A stretch of DNA of 64,000 bases from Trissonchulus latispiculum (lineage: Eukaryota > Nematoda > Enoplea > Enoplida > Ironidae), in contig JASAND010021422.1 of assembly GCA_030248195.1 (NCBI GenBank), positions 62,001 through 126,000 of the forward strand, written 5' to 3'. The translations under genes were made by a program, and so were the position numbers. The notes beneath the pieces were generated by a model. It made no database searches. It was given only the letters and a program-made list of their open reading frames with translations, and was not told the DNA's origin. This document shows positions 36,915-48,900 of this stretch, piece by piece (position 1 is the first letter of the stretch; every line of letters starts with the position of its first letter).

Positions 36915-36925
36915 AGCTCAAAAAG
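36848..36925 (-). repeat. tRNA-like SINE head
   Basis: The minus strand reads GGGTTGGCAGAGCGCCAAC ... CACGGTTCGATCCCAGGC, with A-box- and B-box-like parts. It abuts the truncated 5' end of the LINE and is fused in frame with its ORF. Confidence 0.6.
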
Positions 36926-37499
36926 ATTTGGTTCATTGTTTAGACAGACTGTGTAGAGATGGAATTAAGTGTCATACACCATCGCGGGTCTGCAAATACC
37001 TAACGGAGACATTCGGGGTACGGAGTACATTTGGACCACTACTGATAGTTGTTGAGTCTAGTACTTCAAGTGGACGATGAAATGTTCCTAGTCAGATAGC
37101 TTGACTTGCACTCGAATTGCGATTGCGAGTCACCACGAGTCGAGCTGTTACTCGTAGACTAACAAACTTGTCCTGCTTTATAAAAATAACTACTCGCCAT
37201 GCTAGTAAGAGAATAGCTCGAGTTTCTATCTCTAGCTGATTTTGTTCAGAGAGACAGGAAATAAAGTTAATTAGATTTTCATATTTCATCGAGATTAGCT
37301 TAAATTTATGGAGATGCTTTATTGTTCAAGATTATTTCTCGTACGTGTGCAAATTCAGAACCGTATAATTGAGTTCGGAATTTTTGCGAAATATTCTGCG
37401 ATTTTGGTTTCCGTCGAACTTGCCTATGCCTACACGGCTCACATTTTCACTTTTCGATGGTCTAGTGAAAGACTAAAGCAGGAAAAAAGCTTGCACACC

Positions 37500-37572
37500 A
37501 GCACACACCTGAAAGTTCGAACCCGTAGTCTCCTGTTTAATTAGCAGACGCTCTACCAACCGAAGCACAAAT
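37500..37572 (-). repeat. tRNA-like SINE head
   Basis: The minus strand has GCTTCGGTTGGTAGAGCGTC (D-arm/A-box) and ACGGGTTCGAACTTTC (T-loop). The T-stem is imperfect. Confidence 0.6.
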
Positions 37573-38627
37573 ACTTTAGTGGAATGAGCTTTTAAAATTC
37601 GCTCTTAAAAATTCGCTTCCTGTAGTACTGATTACACTATACGGGCTTCTTTGCTTTCTCCATTTACAGATTGTGTTTTTCGAAAAACTCCTCAAAAATC
37701 CTGCAGCATAGTTTTCACCGATTCTGATAAAAAGTTTGGCCTAAACTACCTCCAAAAAAACGCCTGCGAAACTGGCTAATCTACGGCTAAACGTGCCGCA
37801 TTTAGTGGGTACTATAATTCTTTGTCCATTAAATTTCTACGTTAAACTCAAGTTGTTGCCCATCACGTAATTTGTCACTCTTGCGGTGCTGAAAATCGCC
37901 GCAACTGTTGCCTATTTCATCGATTTGTGACAAGTTTTCGGCATTTTGAGACCCAAACTTTGTGACCAAGCCTCCACAATTGCAAACCTTTACGCTAACT
38001 TTACGGTGAGGTCGGTTAAACCAAGGCCAGCCCTCAATTTAATATTTTGAGAAAGTTTTTGCATTACTTTTTTCTCGCAAAATTTTAAGCGCAGTAGTAA
38101 TTTGATATGTGACTATTTTTCACTGAGGCTTTGCTATTTTACTAGCTTTTTCCGTTTTTTCTAAATGTCGTTGTCGATGCTTAAAATGAAGGAGTTGTCA
38201 TGTGTTACATAGTTTTTGTATATATTAAACATTCATAGTCTTCAGTTTCATTTTCAGTCTTTTTTGCTCGGTCAACTTCTGAGTTCTGAAATGGTAATCC
38301 CTGTAGGAAAATTTTTCAAACTTCAATTTACATTTTTCTTCTAAGCAGGGTTTCGCACTTTTCTCCGGATAAGCCTAACTTATGCGTTTGGAAATGATAA
38401 TCTCACTTGTCTAGACCTGTGTAAATATCAATAACATTAAAATAATAGACAAACTGCAATCCGTTTTTTATTTTTGACACGAAGACAGTAAGGGTTCCTG
38501 GTAAATTGTTCATTAATATGCAGTAGAATAGGCAAGTTGTCACAAAGTACGGCTCCTCTGGTTGGTTATACGAAAAGTGCGGGGATGCTGATGGGATGAA
38601 CCGGGGATCGACGACTGGGATCGATCG

Positions 38628-38700
38628 AGCCGCTGCGGGGATCGAACCTCCAGCTTTTAGTTTTGTTAGCAGCTCTGGATACGCCCCCTGGACTAAAGAA
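38628..38700 (-). repeat. tRNA-like fragment
   Basis: The minus strand contains TGGAGGTTCGATCCCCGCAG, a T-arm/B-box, preceded by a weak D-arm-like region. Confidence 0.4.
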
Positions 38701-39024
38701 CAGTGACTGGTTTGATTTTCAAAACAACGGCCAGAAAATTCGCAGCTGCATAGGACCAGCTTTTGATCAGCTTACGATTTAGTGGACAGTTATCGAAAAT
38801 TGGGCCAGGGTTGTGGTCCAATAAAGTGAATACGACTTCTGACCCAGATATTTGAACAGAAGAGCAACTCCCCGGCAGTACTGCGAGGGCCCACTTTCCG
38901 TTTAATTCAATGACACTGGTCAATGATGCTTTAGTGACACATCTTTGCTCAGCTATTTCTGTCCTTTCATTGAAACTGGGCCAAGGACATAGACATCAAG
39001 ATAATTAAGATAATATTTGATTTA

Positions 39025-39150
39025 GCTCACCTGTGAATCGAACGTATACCCATTCGATCCCAAGTCAGACATGCTAACCACTACACCACCTGAGCCATCA
39101 GCTGAACTTCCATATCAGGCTTATCAATCTTTCCTATGCCCGCTTCCTTG
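39025..39150 (-). repeat. tRNA-derived SINE
   Basis: The minus-strand tRNA-like part, 39095 down to 39025, begins GCTCAGGTGGTGTAGTGGTT and ends ACGTTCGATTCACAGGTGAGC, with a 5-bp acceptor-like stem GCTCA/TGAGC. The flank 39096-39145 (CATCAGCTGAACTTCCATAT..GCTTATCAA) recurs at 48325-48378. Confidence 0.7.
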
Positions 39151-39624
39151 ACAGATAATACCAAGCTCAATCAATCCTTTGTAACGATTTATCATAAAGT
39201 TTTCGTTTCTGTCGAACATTAGAAGAGTGATAATACACTCTGCTGGAAGTGTGCGCCACTCAACTAATCTGGGGTTTCTGAGGCCGGCCGGGTTAAAAAA
39301 CCAAGACACCTTGCGGCGTCAATAATTAGAAAAATCTCCCTATATGCAGCTGTTGAGGTTTCGTAATGCCAAGGTTGCTCAGAAGCTGGTTTCATTGACG
39401 AATCAAAAGCTAGCGCAATAACTATATGATAGCTTTATCTGTTTCCAAAATTTTCAACTATAGCATTATGATGGCTTTATTTCTTTATGATTCTTTTTTA
39501 ATTTTGGGAATTTTTCCTGCCATTTAATGGAAAATGCGACCAGAACAATGTGCATTTGAGTAACACTCAAATGTGGTTGCAAAGTCGTTGGAGATTGTTT
39601 TATCAAAAGTCTCAATAGGTGAAA

Positions 39625-39800
39625 TAATTGGAGTAAGTCGTAGATTCAAATCCTACCACAGGCCGGATACATAATTCACAATTTATTGTTAATGTTTATG
39701 TTTTCATAGTAGTGATGTGGAGTGGATAGGCAAAATCGATTCGATTCGATCCGCGATCGGCAATTCTGGGTTCGATTCCTGGCTATGATTGATTTTTTAA
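39625..39800 (+). repeat. tRNA-like fragments
   Basis: Two T-loop-like segments in series: GTAGATTCAAATCCTACC near 39641 and CTGGGTTCGATTCCTGGC near 39767. The second has a paired stem. Neither gives a full cloverleaf. Confidence 0.4.
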
Positions 39801-39882
39801 CATTTTATCCTTTTCAATTATTTAATAATTTTAATTGATTCACTGATATTTATGTTCTTTCATATATATTTTTCACTCCCGT

Positions 39883-39987
39883 TTTTTTCTTTCAGAATGC
39901 ATCTACCAGATCAACCATACTTGATTCAATAATGATTAATTAATTAATTCTACACCGTTAATTAATTCTATACTTAGCTAATTTACA
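39883..39987 (+). promoter_or_regulatory. Splice acceptor in CE-A 5' UTR
   Basis: A pyrimidine tract and AG (CCCGTTTTTTTCTTTCAG, AG at 39894-39895) lie 92 nt upstream of the CE-A start codon. It could end a 5'-UTR intron or act as a trans-splice acceptor. A short uORF follows (ATG at 39897, 11 codons). Confidence 0.35.
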
Positions 39988-42900
39988 ATGGCATGCTTTA
40001 CCGACTATTTACTTTGTACGACAGTGCTGGTTATGCTTTTCAAGTCTAGTCGTAGTGACGATTTATTGATAGTGGGCAATTACACGACAGTGATAACGAC
40101 AGGCTGGTTAGACGGGATGGTTTGGGACTACAAGGGTACTCTAGCGGCAGTCTACAAAGGCATTCCCTATGCAGAACCCCCGGTTGGCGAACTTAGATTT
40201 AAGGTAAACAGATCTAAGACATTAAATGAAATTTGAAATTAAATTATATTTGTAGAAAGCAGAAATTCAATCAAAGCGATGGTCCTCAGGTGTGGGGGGG
40301 TCAGCCGTTAATGTGCAGACGATGTCTGCCAGCTGATAACTACAATGAGTGTGACACTTGTCACACACTTAGTTGTGATGAACTCTTGGTTTTACCAGGA
40401 GTACGTTTTAGCCACACCCACCCTGTTGATCCCTCCAAAATATTGGCTTCTGAACTATCCACTTGCCCGTTTTTATACACACATTCTTATACACACACAT
40501 TCGTCGTGGTGCAACTGCTTTGTAGAATTTAGATGGTATTTTAGTAGTTGGTAATTTTGGTTTACACTGAAGCGGTTAAACTTAAATTATAGCCCTGCAA
40601 GGGTTTTAAGCCATTTTAAGCTATGTTTTAAAAGATCGCTAAAATTTGCTATAAAATGTTAATTTTTTTGGGAAAAATGCTTAGCGGTCTACCCTTTTCC
40701 CCGTCTCGCTGAGGGAGACTACCCGTTCTTTGTCGGTCTGGGGGGTCTGCATTCCATCCCATTTCCCCCACATTATGCTATGCATAAAGGAATCTTGCCT
40801 GAGCCTTCCCTGCAGTCACTAAGGCGAATGAAAGAACGAACGAAACTAAGATTGTCATTACAGCACCTCCGACCCGAAAAATTCGGACCTGAGGTGGGAA
40901 TCGAACCCACAACCTTTGGCGATCTAGGCCAACGCTCTACCGATTGAGCCATCCAGGCACAATCGAACCAAGCTTAAGTTTGAATTCGTTCCCAAACGGA
41001 GTCTTTTTCCAAAAACGGAGAACCCATGGGTAATTCAATTATCGCAGAGACAGAAGGAAATAGTTTCTCAATTGTTTGTAGACTGTTATCGAAAATACAC
41101 TGAACATTGAACACTAATAAAATTTAGCTCAAATTGTTTAAACTTTGACCTGTTTATCTCGTGTTCTCACGAATGCAAAACTCTCGCAAAACCAACTACG
41201 ACTGATTTTAATCCAGTCAGGCTTAATATACAACAATAGTTTTCTAGCGAAAAATACCTGCTGCATAATCTGTTTCGAGAGAATTTTCAGAACAGACTGA
41301 TTTTAACGTTAGTCCTTTTAAATAATATTCTCAGTTATATGCGATTCGCGTTAGAAGATACTACTTCTGCTAGTTTAAATTAGTCCGCTAAAATCATGCA
41401 AATTAGCTCACAAATGTTTCGTCAAAAGTTTCTCTGCTGTATAGCAACATTTAGCTACATCATTTTATGAAACCTATCCTATGGATGCTGTAACTGCAAT
41501 TTATTATGGTTTCACATCAGCTTTGTTTTCTTCAAGGTCATACTTCACGGGATCAGTTCTGTAGTATGATTCTTCAGCTTCCTTTCCAAAACATCAACAA
41601 GTCCAAGTCACGATGAGGATTGGAAGCTCCTTCTGCTGAGCGTGAGACGAATCTCTCCGGAGATTTCGAGGATCGCTCTCAGTCCTTTCGGGGATTGAGA
41701 AGGCAGAGTGTGCAGTCTGAGTGACTCCCTTTTATAATTCAAAAATGAAACTTTTCATTTGTCTAAAGCTCGCTCCAGATTGAGTCACGCCCCCTCCGCG
41801 AGATTTCGGCCTTAATGTTTCGAGCATCTTGCAAGCTTATTCTATTAGGAAGAGCTGAGTGTCTTACTCTTGATGTCACTTCGTTTTCCAGCGACCCCAG
41901 AAGAAACACAACTGGGCCCAACCGCTGGTGGTGCAGAAATCGGGCCCAGCCTGCATCAACTTCTTCCCAGTTCATGACGGCGATCTCAGCGAAGAGTCTC
42001 TTTCGAATCAGCAAGAGGACTGCCTGTACTTGGACTTATACACTCCATATGTAAGCGGTTTTGCAGGAAACAGCGCTCTGTAATTTTTGGTTTCAAACCG
42101 AATTGAAATTTTAAAAAATTGCTTTAAAATTATCAGCAGAAGACTAACTACTTGTATCCATTCGTACTAAAATGGGATCTTTTCAGGATAACCCCCTCCA
42201 GGCCCAGATTCCGCAAAACTTGACCAAATGAGCTGAAATTTGGTATGGGTATGTTTTCGACCCCGCTGAGTTCAAATATCGTAAAATTTTTGAATTCGCG
42301 AAATTAGATTTTTCGATTCGTAAGGGGCAAGGGGAACCGAAAAATTTTTTGTCTTCGATTTTGCTGAAAAGTAGTATTCGGGGGTTTTCGAGGTCGCAGA
42401 ACACGAATCCGAAATCCGTTTTTCGATTCAGCTTTTCGTTGGCTCAGTATAGCTTACACAGAGTTGGAGATGGACACATTTTTCTTGCGGTCAAGTTCAT
42501 TGCGTCATTGCGGTCAAGAAAATTTGACCACGACCGCGACCGCCCGCGGGTACCCACGGGTACCCGCGGGTACCCGCGACTGCGTCCAACTCTGAGCTTA
42601 CATCTTAAGCCTAAAACTTTAGCTTATACTGAGCTAACGAAAAGCTGAATCGAAAAATGGATTTCAGATTCGTGTTCTGCGACCTCGAAAACTTCTGAAT
42701 ACTACTTTTCAGCAAAATCGAAGACAAAAAATTTTTCGGTTCCCCTTGGTCCCCCTTACGAATCGAAAAAAATGGAAAACAAAATGAAAAAATTTTGCGA
42801 TATTTGAACTCAGCGTGGTAGAAAACATACCCATACCAAATTTCAGCTCATTTGGTCAAGTTTTGCGGAATCTAGGTCTGGAGGGGGTTATCCTGAAAAG

Positions 42901-45900
42901 ATCCCTAAAATGTAGTAAAGTTAAAGAATCAGAAACCGTGTACTATTTCCACACAGTAGTTTTTTGAACCTAAAAAATAACTTACACTGGTTAGCGGATT
43001 TTTCCAGCCTGTAACCGACATTTTGCCATAAAAAACGAAAAATTAAGGTTATATATGCTGGTTTATTCTTTAAAGTTGCCTTCAGCTTGTGGCTGGAGAT
43101 AGTTAACCATTTTGTGCATAACCAAGAATTTTATTATACAATAATTAATTAATTCGTGAAGAAGATTTCAATTTTCGTGTTTCTATGATTCAAGTCCTTT
43201 TTTAGTCTGTTTTTCTATTTCTTCCAGGCTTCTGTTCCAAAGTATAGTCCTGGATATTCAGTGGTAGTTTGGATTCATGGTGGCTCTTATCAGGTCAATT
43301 GTGGAAATTATCTCATGGATCTCAAATCGATAATCAGGAATTTTATTAGCAAACAAACTATCCTAATTACCTTAAACTACCGATTAGGCGTTATGGGTAG
43401 GAAGAATTAAAATACCGAAAAGATTATTTAGATAATTAACGTGGCATTAATTTCACGGATTTTTCCGAAATCAAATTAAATAAATTATAGATTTTAAATA
43501 AAATTATATTTAAATTTCAGATTAAATTCCAAATATTAAAAGGTCATTGCGGTTAGTACTAAGTATCATTAACATCAAACATCAACAGTGGGCAATCATA
43601 GGCTAAGTTATCACGTTCTCACTGAGAAAAATGTTAATTGTCTGTAAATCAAAGATGGTTCAAATCTCGCTTTTCGCCACTATATTCTATAGCCCGGTTT
43701 ATACGTGTCCGTTCTTCCGTTTGGGCGTTTGCGCGAAGACTCAATTGTTGTTGTCCGTTTGTCCGTATGGAGGTGTCCGTTTGGGTGTTGCAAGAAAAGC
43801 TGAGCAGTGTTGAACATTTTCTTATGCCCAAACGCTCAAACGGACAAGTATAAACCGGGCTCATAGAAGAAAAAGAAGCCAAGTTTTAAATTTGCGTTTT
43901 CAGATTTAAAAACTAAAAAATTTGCCCTGCTGGGAATCGAACCACTGACCTTCCGATCTTCAGACAAGCATGCTAACCACTACACCGCAGAGCACAGAGA
44001 ATGTGCCGTTATACACAGGTCTATATCATTGATACTCCCGAGTTTTTCCTTTTTCATTTCATTTTTCAGGGTTCATTGTGGGACCGAATGCCCAAAATCT
44101 GGGACTATGGGATCAGGTTGAGGTCCTTCGATGGATCCAGGAAAATATTAAATATTTCGGTGGAAATCCGGACTCTGTCACTGTGATGGGAGAAAGCGCT
44201 GGGGGGAGCTCTGTCTCACTCCTGGCTCTCTCTCCCGTCACTGAAGGTATAAATCAATTTTTGAAACTTTTAGGATTTTTAAAATTTCTATTGTTCCAAT
44301 CGTAAAATTAAATTCTTCAAAACTGCTGATTTTAAGTAACGAATTTAAGAAAATAACTAAAGCCTGACCAAAAATCTTGGAACCGAACTGTGAGCGCCTG
44401 TCCTGAGTTAACCTTTGAAGTTAGTCTAGATAAAGTACATATTTTTAGTATTCGTTTAGTTTAGTTTTACATATTCCTCGGGTCGAAATTAGTATGTATG
44501 GAAAATTTTGTCCAATATGGACCAAAATTGCGTGATCTATGGTCATATCCGATTCGAAAAAACCGAAAAAATCGGTTTTTCCGGTTTGGTGCTGGCATCG
44601 CGGGTAAAAATGTTCCTTTTTGGCAAAATAAATATTTGGAAGGCTACTTTCATTTTATCGGTGTCAAAGTAATAGTATATCCGGTCGATTTCCGGTTCTG
44701 AGCATTGAAATTAAAATTTCATGGGCTATTATCTCAATATCCGGTTGGTCCGGAAGTCAAATTACTTCATTAAAATGATATTTTGTCTATCCCTAATAAG
44801 GATCAACCTCAAATAACTTCATATCTGCTGTAATCAAAATATCCTTTTAATGAAATAATTTGACTTCCGGACCAACCGCATGCTGAGAAATGTAGCCCAT
44901 GAAATTTCAAATTTCAAAGCTCAGAACCGTAAATCGACCGGATATTCGACTACTTTGATACCGGTAAAATAAAGGTAGCTTCCCAAATATTCATTTTGAA
45001 AAGGGAACATTTTGTATCCGCGATTCTCCGGTTTTTTTCAAACCGGATATGACCATAGATCACGCAATCATGCAATAACGGTCAAAATTTCTTATGCAGA
45101 CTAATTTCGACCCGAGGAATCCAAAAATACAATCAGCAGAACTGTACAACCTACCCATCTTGCTGTACAGTTTTTGGGACCTAGACATCCGGTTACCGGA
45201 CATGAACCGGATGTGACCGGATTTTCGGAAGTGTCTGGGGCCAAGGACCAATATATTATAGCATGGATTAATTAGCGTTCTCTTTCCGAATCTGAAACGT
45301 TTTTATCGATTTGGTATCCGATCAAGCAACCAGATATAGACTGGATATGGTGGTTTTACCGGTTTCTTCTCCTCCTGAGGTTTCTAAAAATATATACTTT
45401 AGATAGACTAACTTCAAAGGTTAACTGAGGACAGGCGCTCACAATTCGGTTCCAAGATTTTTTGGTCAGACTCTTTGGCTTAAAATTCTTTTTAAGTTTG
45501 CATTTGCTTTAATTATTAATTTTATTTTAACAACGTTTTGATTATAATTAGACTGTAGAATTGAGTCTAATGAAATACAACAGCAGTGGAACCTATACCT
45601 GTATTTCACTGACAAGACCCGGCCCGTTTTGGAAGATGAAACCAACCTGAATAATGGCTAAATTCAGAGTCACTCTTATTAAGCCGACACAAAATCTGAC
45701 ACTCACGTTTGTATGGCATTAACTCTACCAATCTGTGTTATCACATCGCTATATCATGTATTGAATTATTTTAATTTGAATTTTGACATTTTTTAGGCCT
45801 AATGCATCGAGCCATCATTATGAGCGGCTCTGCCAACGCGCGTTGGGCTGTCGATCATCTGAATCGAAAAAGATGGAATTTTAGGAATGTCCTAGAATAC

Positions 45901-48900
45901 TTACAGTGCAAGAAAACAGTACACCAAAGGGTGGTGGAATATCAGACGATTGGAAAAGTACCCGAAGTAAAGGAGGATGGGTAAGCTTTCTTTCCACGGA
46001 GTTTGATTTGGCGCAATCGGTTGATTATTGGAATAGACAGCCGAGGGTTGCAGGTTCGATCCTCACCGGGAACCAAACTTTTCCAGATATATTAGATAAT
46101 ATGTACAATGTTTGTGAGCGGAGACCAACGTGAAGAGTTTTGACAAAACTTAGAAAGGTTGAAATCAGCGTAATAAAAACATAGTATTCAATTCTAGAGC
46201 TTAGCACACTTAATTCTGAGTGGTAAAGCGTCAGCCAATTAGATCTGCATCCCGCTAGAAGAATATCTACCCAGCCCAGAACACATTTCTATTTTTAATG
46301 TTTGAACCTCAGCCTTTCTCAAAGAGATGCATATAAAACCAAAATCATAGCACTAATCCTGGCAAATTGTGTTCAACTGCTCTCTAGTTTTAGGGCTCTT
46401 TTGCTCACGATTTATAATGGTTAAAAATGTTTAACTCATTCAACCCTGCTGGTGGATGAAACTGAACTGTTTAACTCTTTTAACCCTGTGCACGAAAAGG
46501 ATTGAATTAATTTTAACTCTTTTAAATCGTTTAACTCTGCGCCAAAAGGTCCTATATTTCAGCTTACCAAATTCAAATTAGCTACAACCTTGCCGCTAAA
46601 GTTTAATTACTATTAAATATTATTATATAACATTCGTATTAGCTTTGTCTTGTTTCAGATGTCTGCTTGTGGATACCCCACTAGATTGTGACACAAGTTT
46701 GGACGACGAATCGGTTTTCAACTGTCTCCGGTTGAATCTGAACATGTCGGATCCGAACACCCTGCAACTGTTGCGAACAATTTCGCAGGCTGAGATCTAC
46801 GTGAGTGATTAGCCCGTGACAAATTAGCCCGTGATTCATTCCGTTCAGATTCAGCCATTCCTTAGCCTGACTTGGCGCCCCCCACCCAAACGGGGACCTC
46901 TTTTTGCTACCCCCCCACCAAACGGGAGAACATTCGCGTATTCTGGTCAGAGCACCGTTATGCAATACCAAGAAGAGAAGCGCTCTAGTGGCTTACCCTT
47001 TTTCTATAATATAAAGGAAATTAATTACGGACTGTTGGCTCTAGGTCCAACGGACTGCCCTGGATTTGTTGTTCAGCAAATGCGGATACGCACTGTTTCA
47101 GGAACGTGAAATTATTGGCTAAACGAATATGTAATTAATAACTAATTAAGTTTAAACTAATTTGAATGCTGACCGAAACCGGAAACACTGATTTTTCTTT
47201 CTAATTTTCCGTTTTTTTTTCAGTTAGGTCATTCCATGCCGGTTGTAGACGGAGATCTGGTTCCACTTGATGTCAGTGAGCTGATGAAAAAGGGACCGAA
47301 AATACCGATTATGACCGGAATTGCGGATTCGGAATGGGCCCAGCGAAAGTGTAGGGAGAATTTATATATATCAAAGTCACTTTAAAAATATCTGAATAAT
47401 ACCTTGTTTCCTTTACTCTAATCTACTCTATGATATTTGAACTCAGCGTGGTCGAAAAGACACCTATGCGAAAGTTTGACTGGATTGGTCAAATTTAGAA
47501 AGGTTTGAGAACTGGAAAAAGGATAATAAAAAAACTGGAGAAAATGTCGGTGGAAATTAAATTCAAATATATAATTATATTTAATTATCCAAAGGTTATT
47601 ATAATTTAATCAGCTTTATGTGCAAAATAAGAAAAAAGATAACTACAGACAGAAAACATACGATTCCTAGTTTTTTTATTTAGCTCAATGTTTTTTGCTT
47701 TTTTTCAGTTTCCGATATTCATCGATATTCCAGCAAAGTTACCGAAGCTGAACGCCGTAAACAGCTGCGAGCCCAAATTCTGGTCGAGTGCAATTTGCCA
47801 GAAAATACGGACGAATCTACGATTGATTTGGTCATGAAAGAAATCTACTTCCAATATTTTGAACAGGAATCGCCAAAAAACAAAACCTGGAATTCGGTTG
47901 ATGTTGCTCAAACTTTGGCGGAGGTAACATACGTCGTGCACATTCCGCTTGTTTAGCGGAGAATCTGTAATAGATCAAGTAGAACACTACAGCCTATTAT
48001 TGGTGTAATAACAGTATGCTCTAAAGATTTAGGTCAGAGTTATCGCTAATTTGAGATCAAATTGGGTGTACCTGCATACATAAGTAAGTTTTTGCAGGAT
48101 ATAAACAAGTAAGCGTCACAAAGTTATGTAAAAGTTGTTACTTGTCCTGAACTTAAAGCTCAGTAAACTGCTATGAATTGTTTTCAAAACATGCTTGAGT
48201 GAGATAGGTTTGCTTATCCTTCTGTGACACCTAAACGGCTGTGGCAATCTCACTATGTTGTGTGGCCATAGTTACAGTAACATTTGCTGTGCAGTTGCGC
48301 ACTGCAATCAGACCTAGACCAACTTGCCATCAGCTGAACTTCCATATCAGACTTATCAACCTTTCCTATGTCTGCCGTGCTTACGTTACCGCCACGCTTA
48401 CATCACCGTGAGCATGGAAAGTTAGAGAAGTAAAGCAAAGAAAAGAATGATAAGCATGCTACGGATGGTGCAGTGGTTACCACGTCTGACTGCGGAGCGA
48501 AGAGGGCTTGGTTTGACCCCCAGCTAGACCAATTCTTTACTTTTGTGAAAGGTTGAAATCAGGATCTGAAAGATGTGAAGAAAAGTGTCCAGGGCGGGGA
48601 TGGAACCGCCCAGCTTTGGATCTGGAATAGAACGCTCTACCACTAGGCCACATCCCCCGACGTTGAGACTAGTTTGTTACGCTGATTTCAACCTTTATGG
48701 GATGCTGATATTTAACACTTTCAATTTCTTTTTCTTTTTCCTCGGCCTGTCTTGGGCTTTCTGCTCGGTTTCCTCTTGGTACACCAGCACTTAGTTGGCG
48801 CACCGCTACAGTTTCGGTTCATAACTCCATGTTACATATGTTTTAGATACAATCGGATGTTCAGTTTGTGGCCCCGTGTGCGGACGAAATCAGACTCTAC

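Larger units (their letters stand above)
36930..39010. other. Intergenic DNA with SINE fragments
   Basis: No gene is supported. It contains the tRNA-like sequences listed at 37500 and 38630. The rest is AT-rich with no visible structure. Confidence 0.45.

Noticed and set aside
40233..40532. Plus-strand frame after CE-A exon 1 with many cysteines
   Set aside because: Lies in CE-A intron 1. Exon 1 joins exon 2 at 41892 in phase, giving the expected [13 protein letters not shown] sequence, and CE-B has no counterpart.
40887..40958. A functional tRNA gene on the minus strand
   Set aside because: The cloverleaf is good, but the formal anticodon AGA would need a Ser long variable arm that is absent, the acceptor stem has a mismatch, and a SINE-like body follows.
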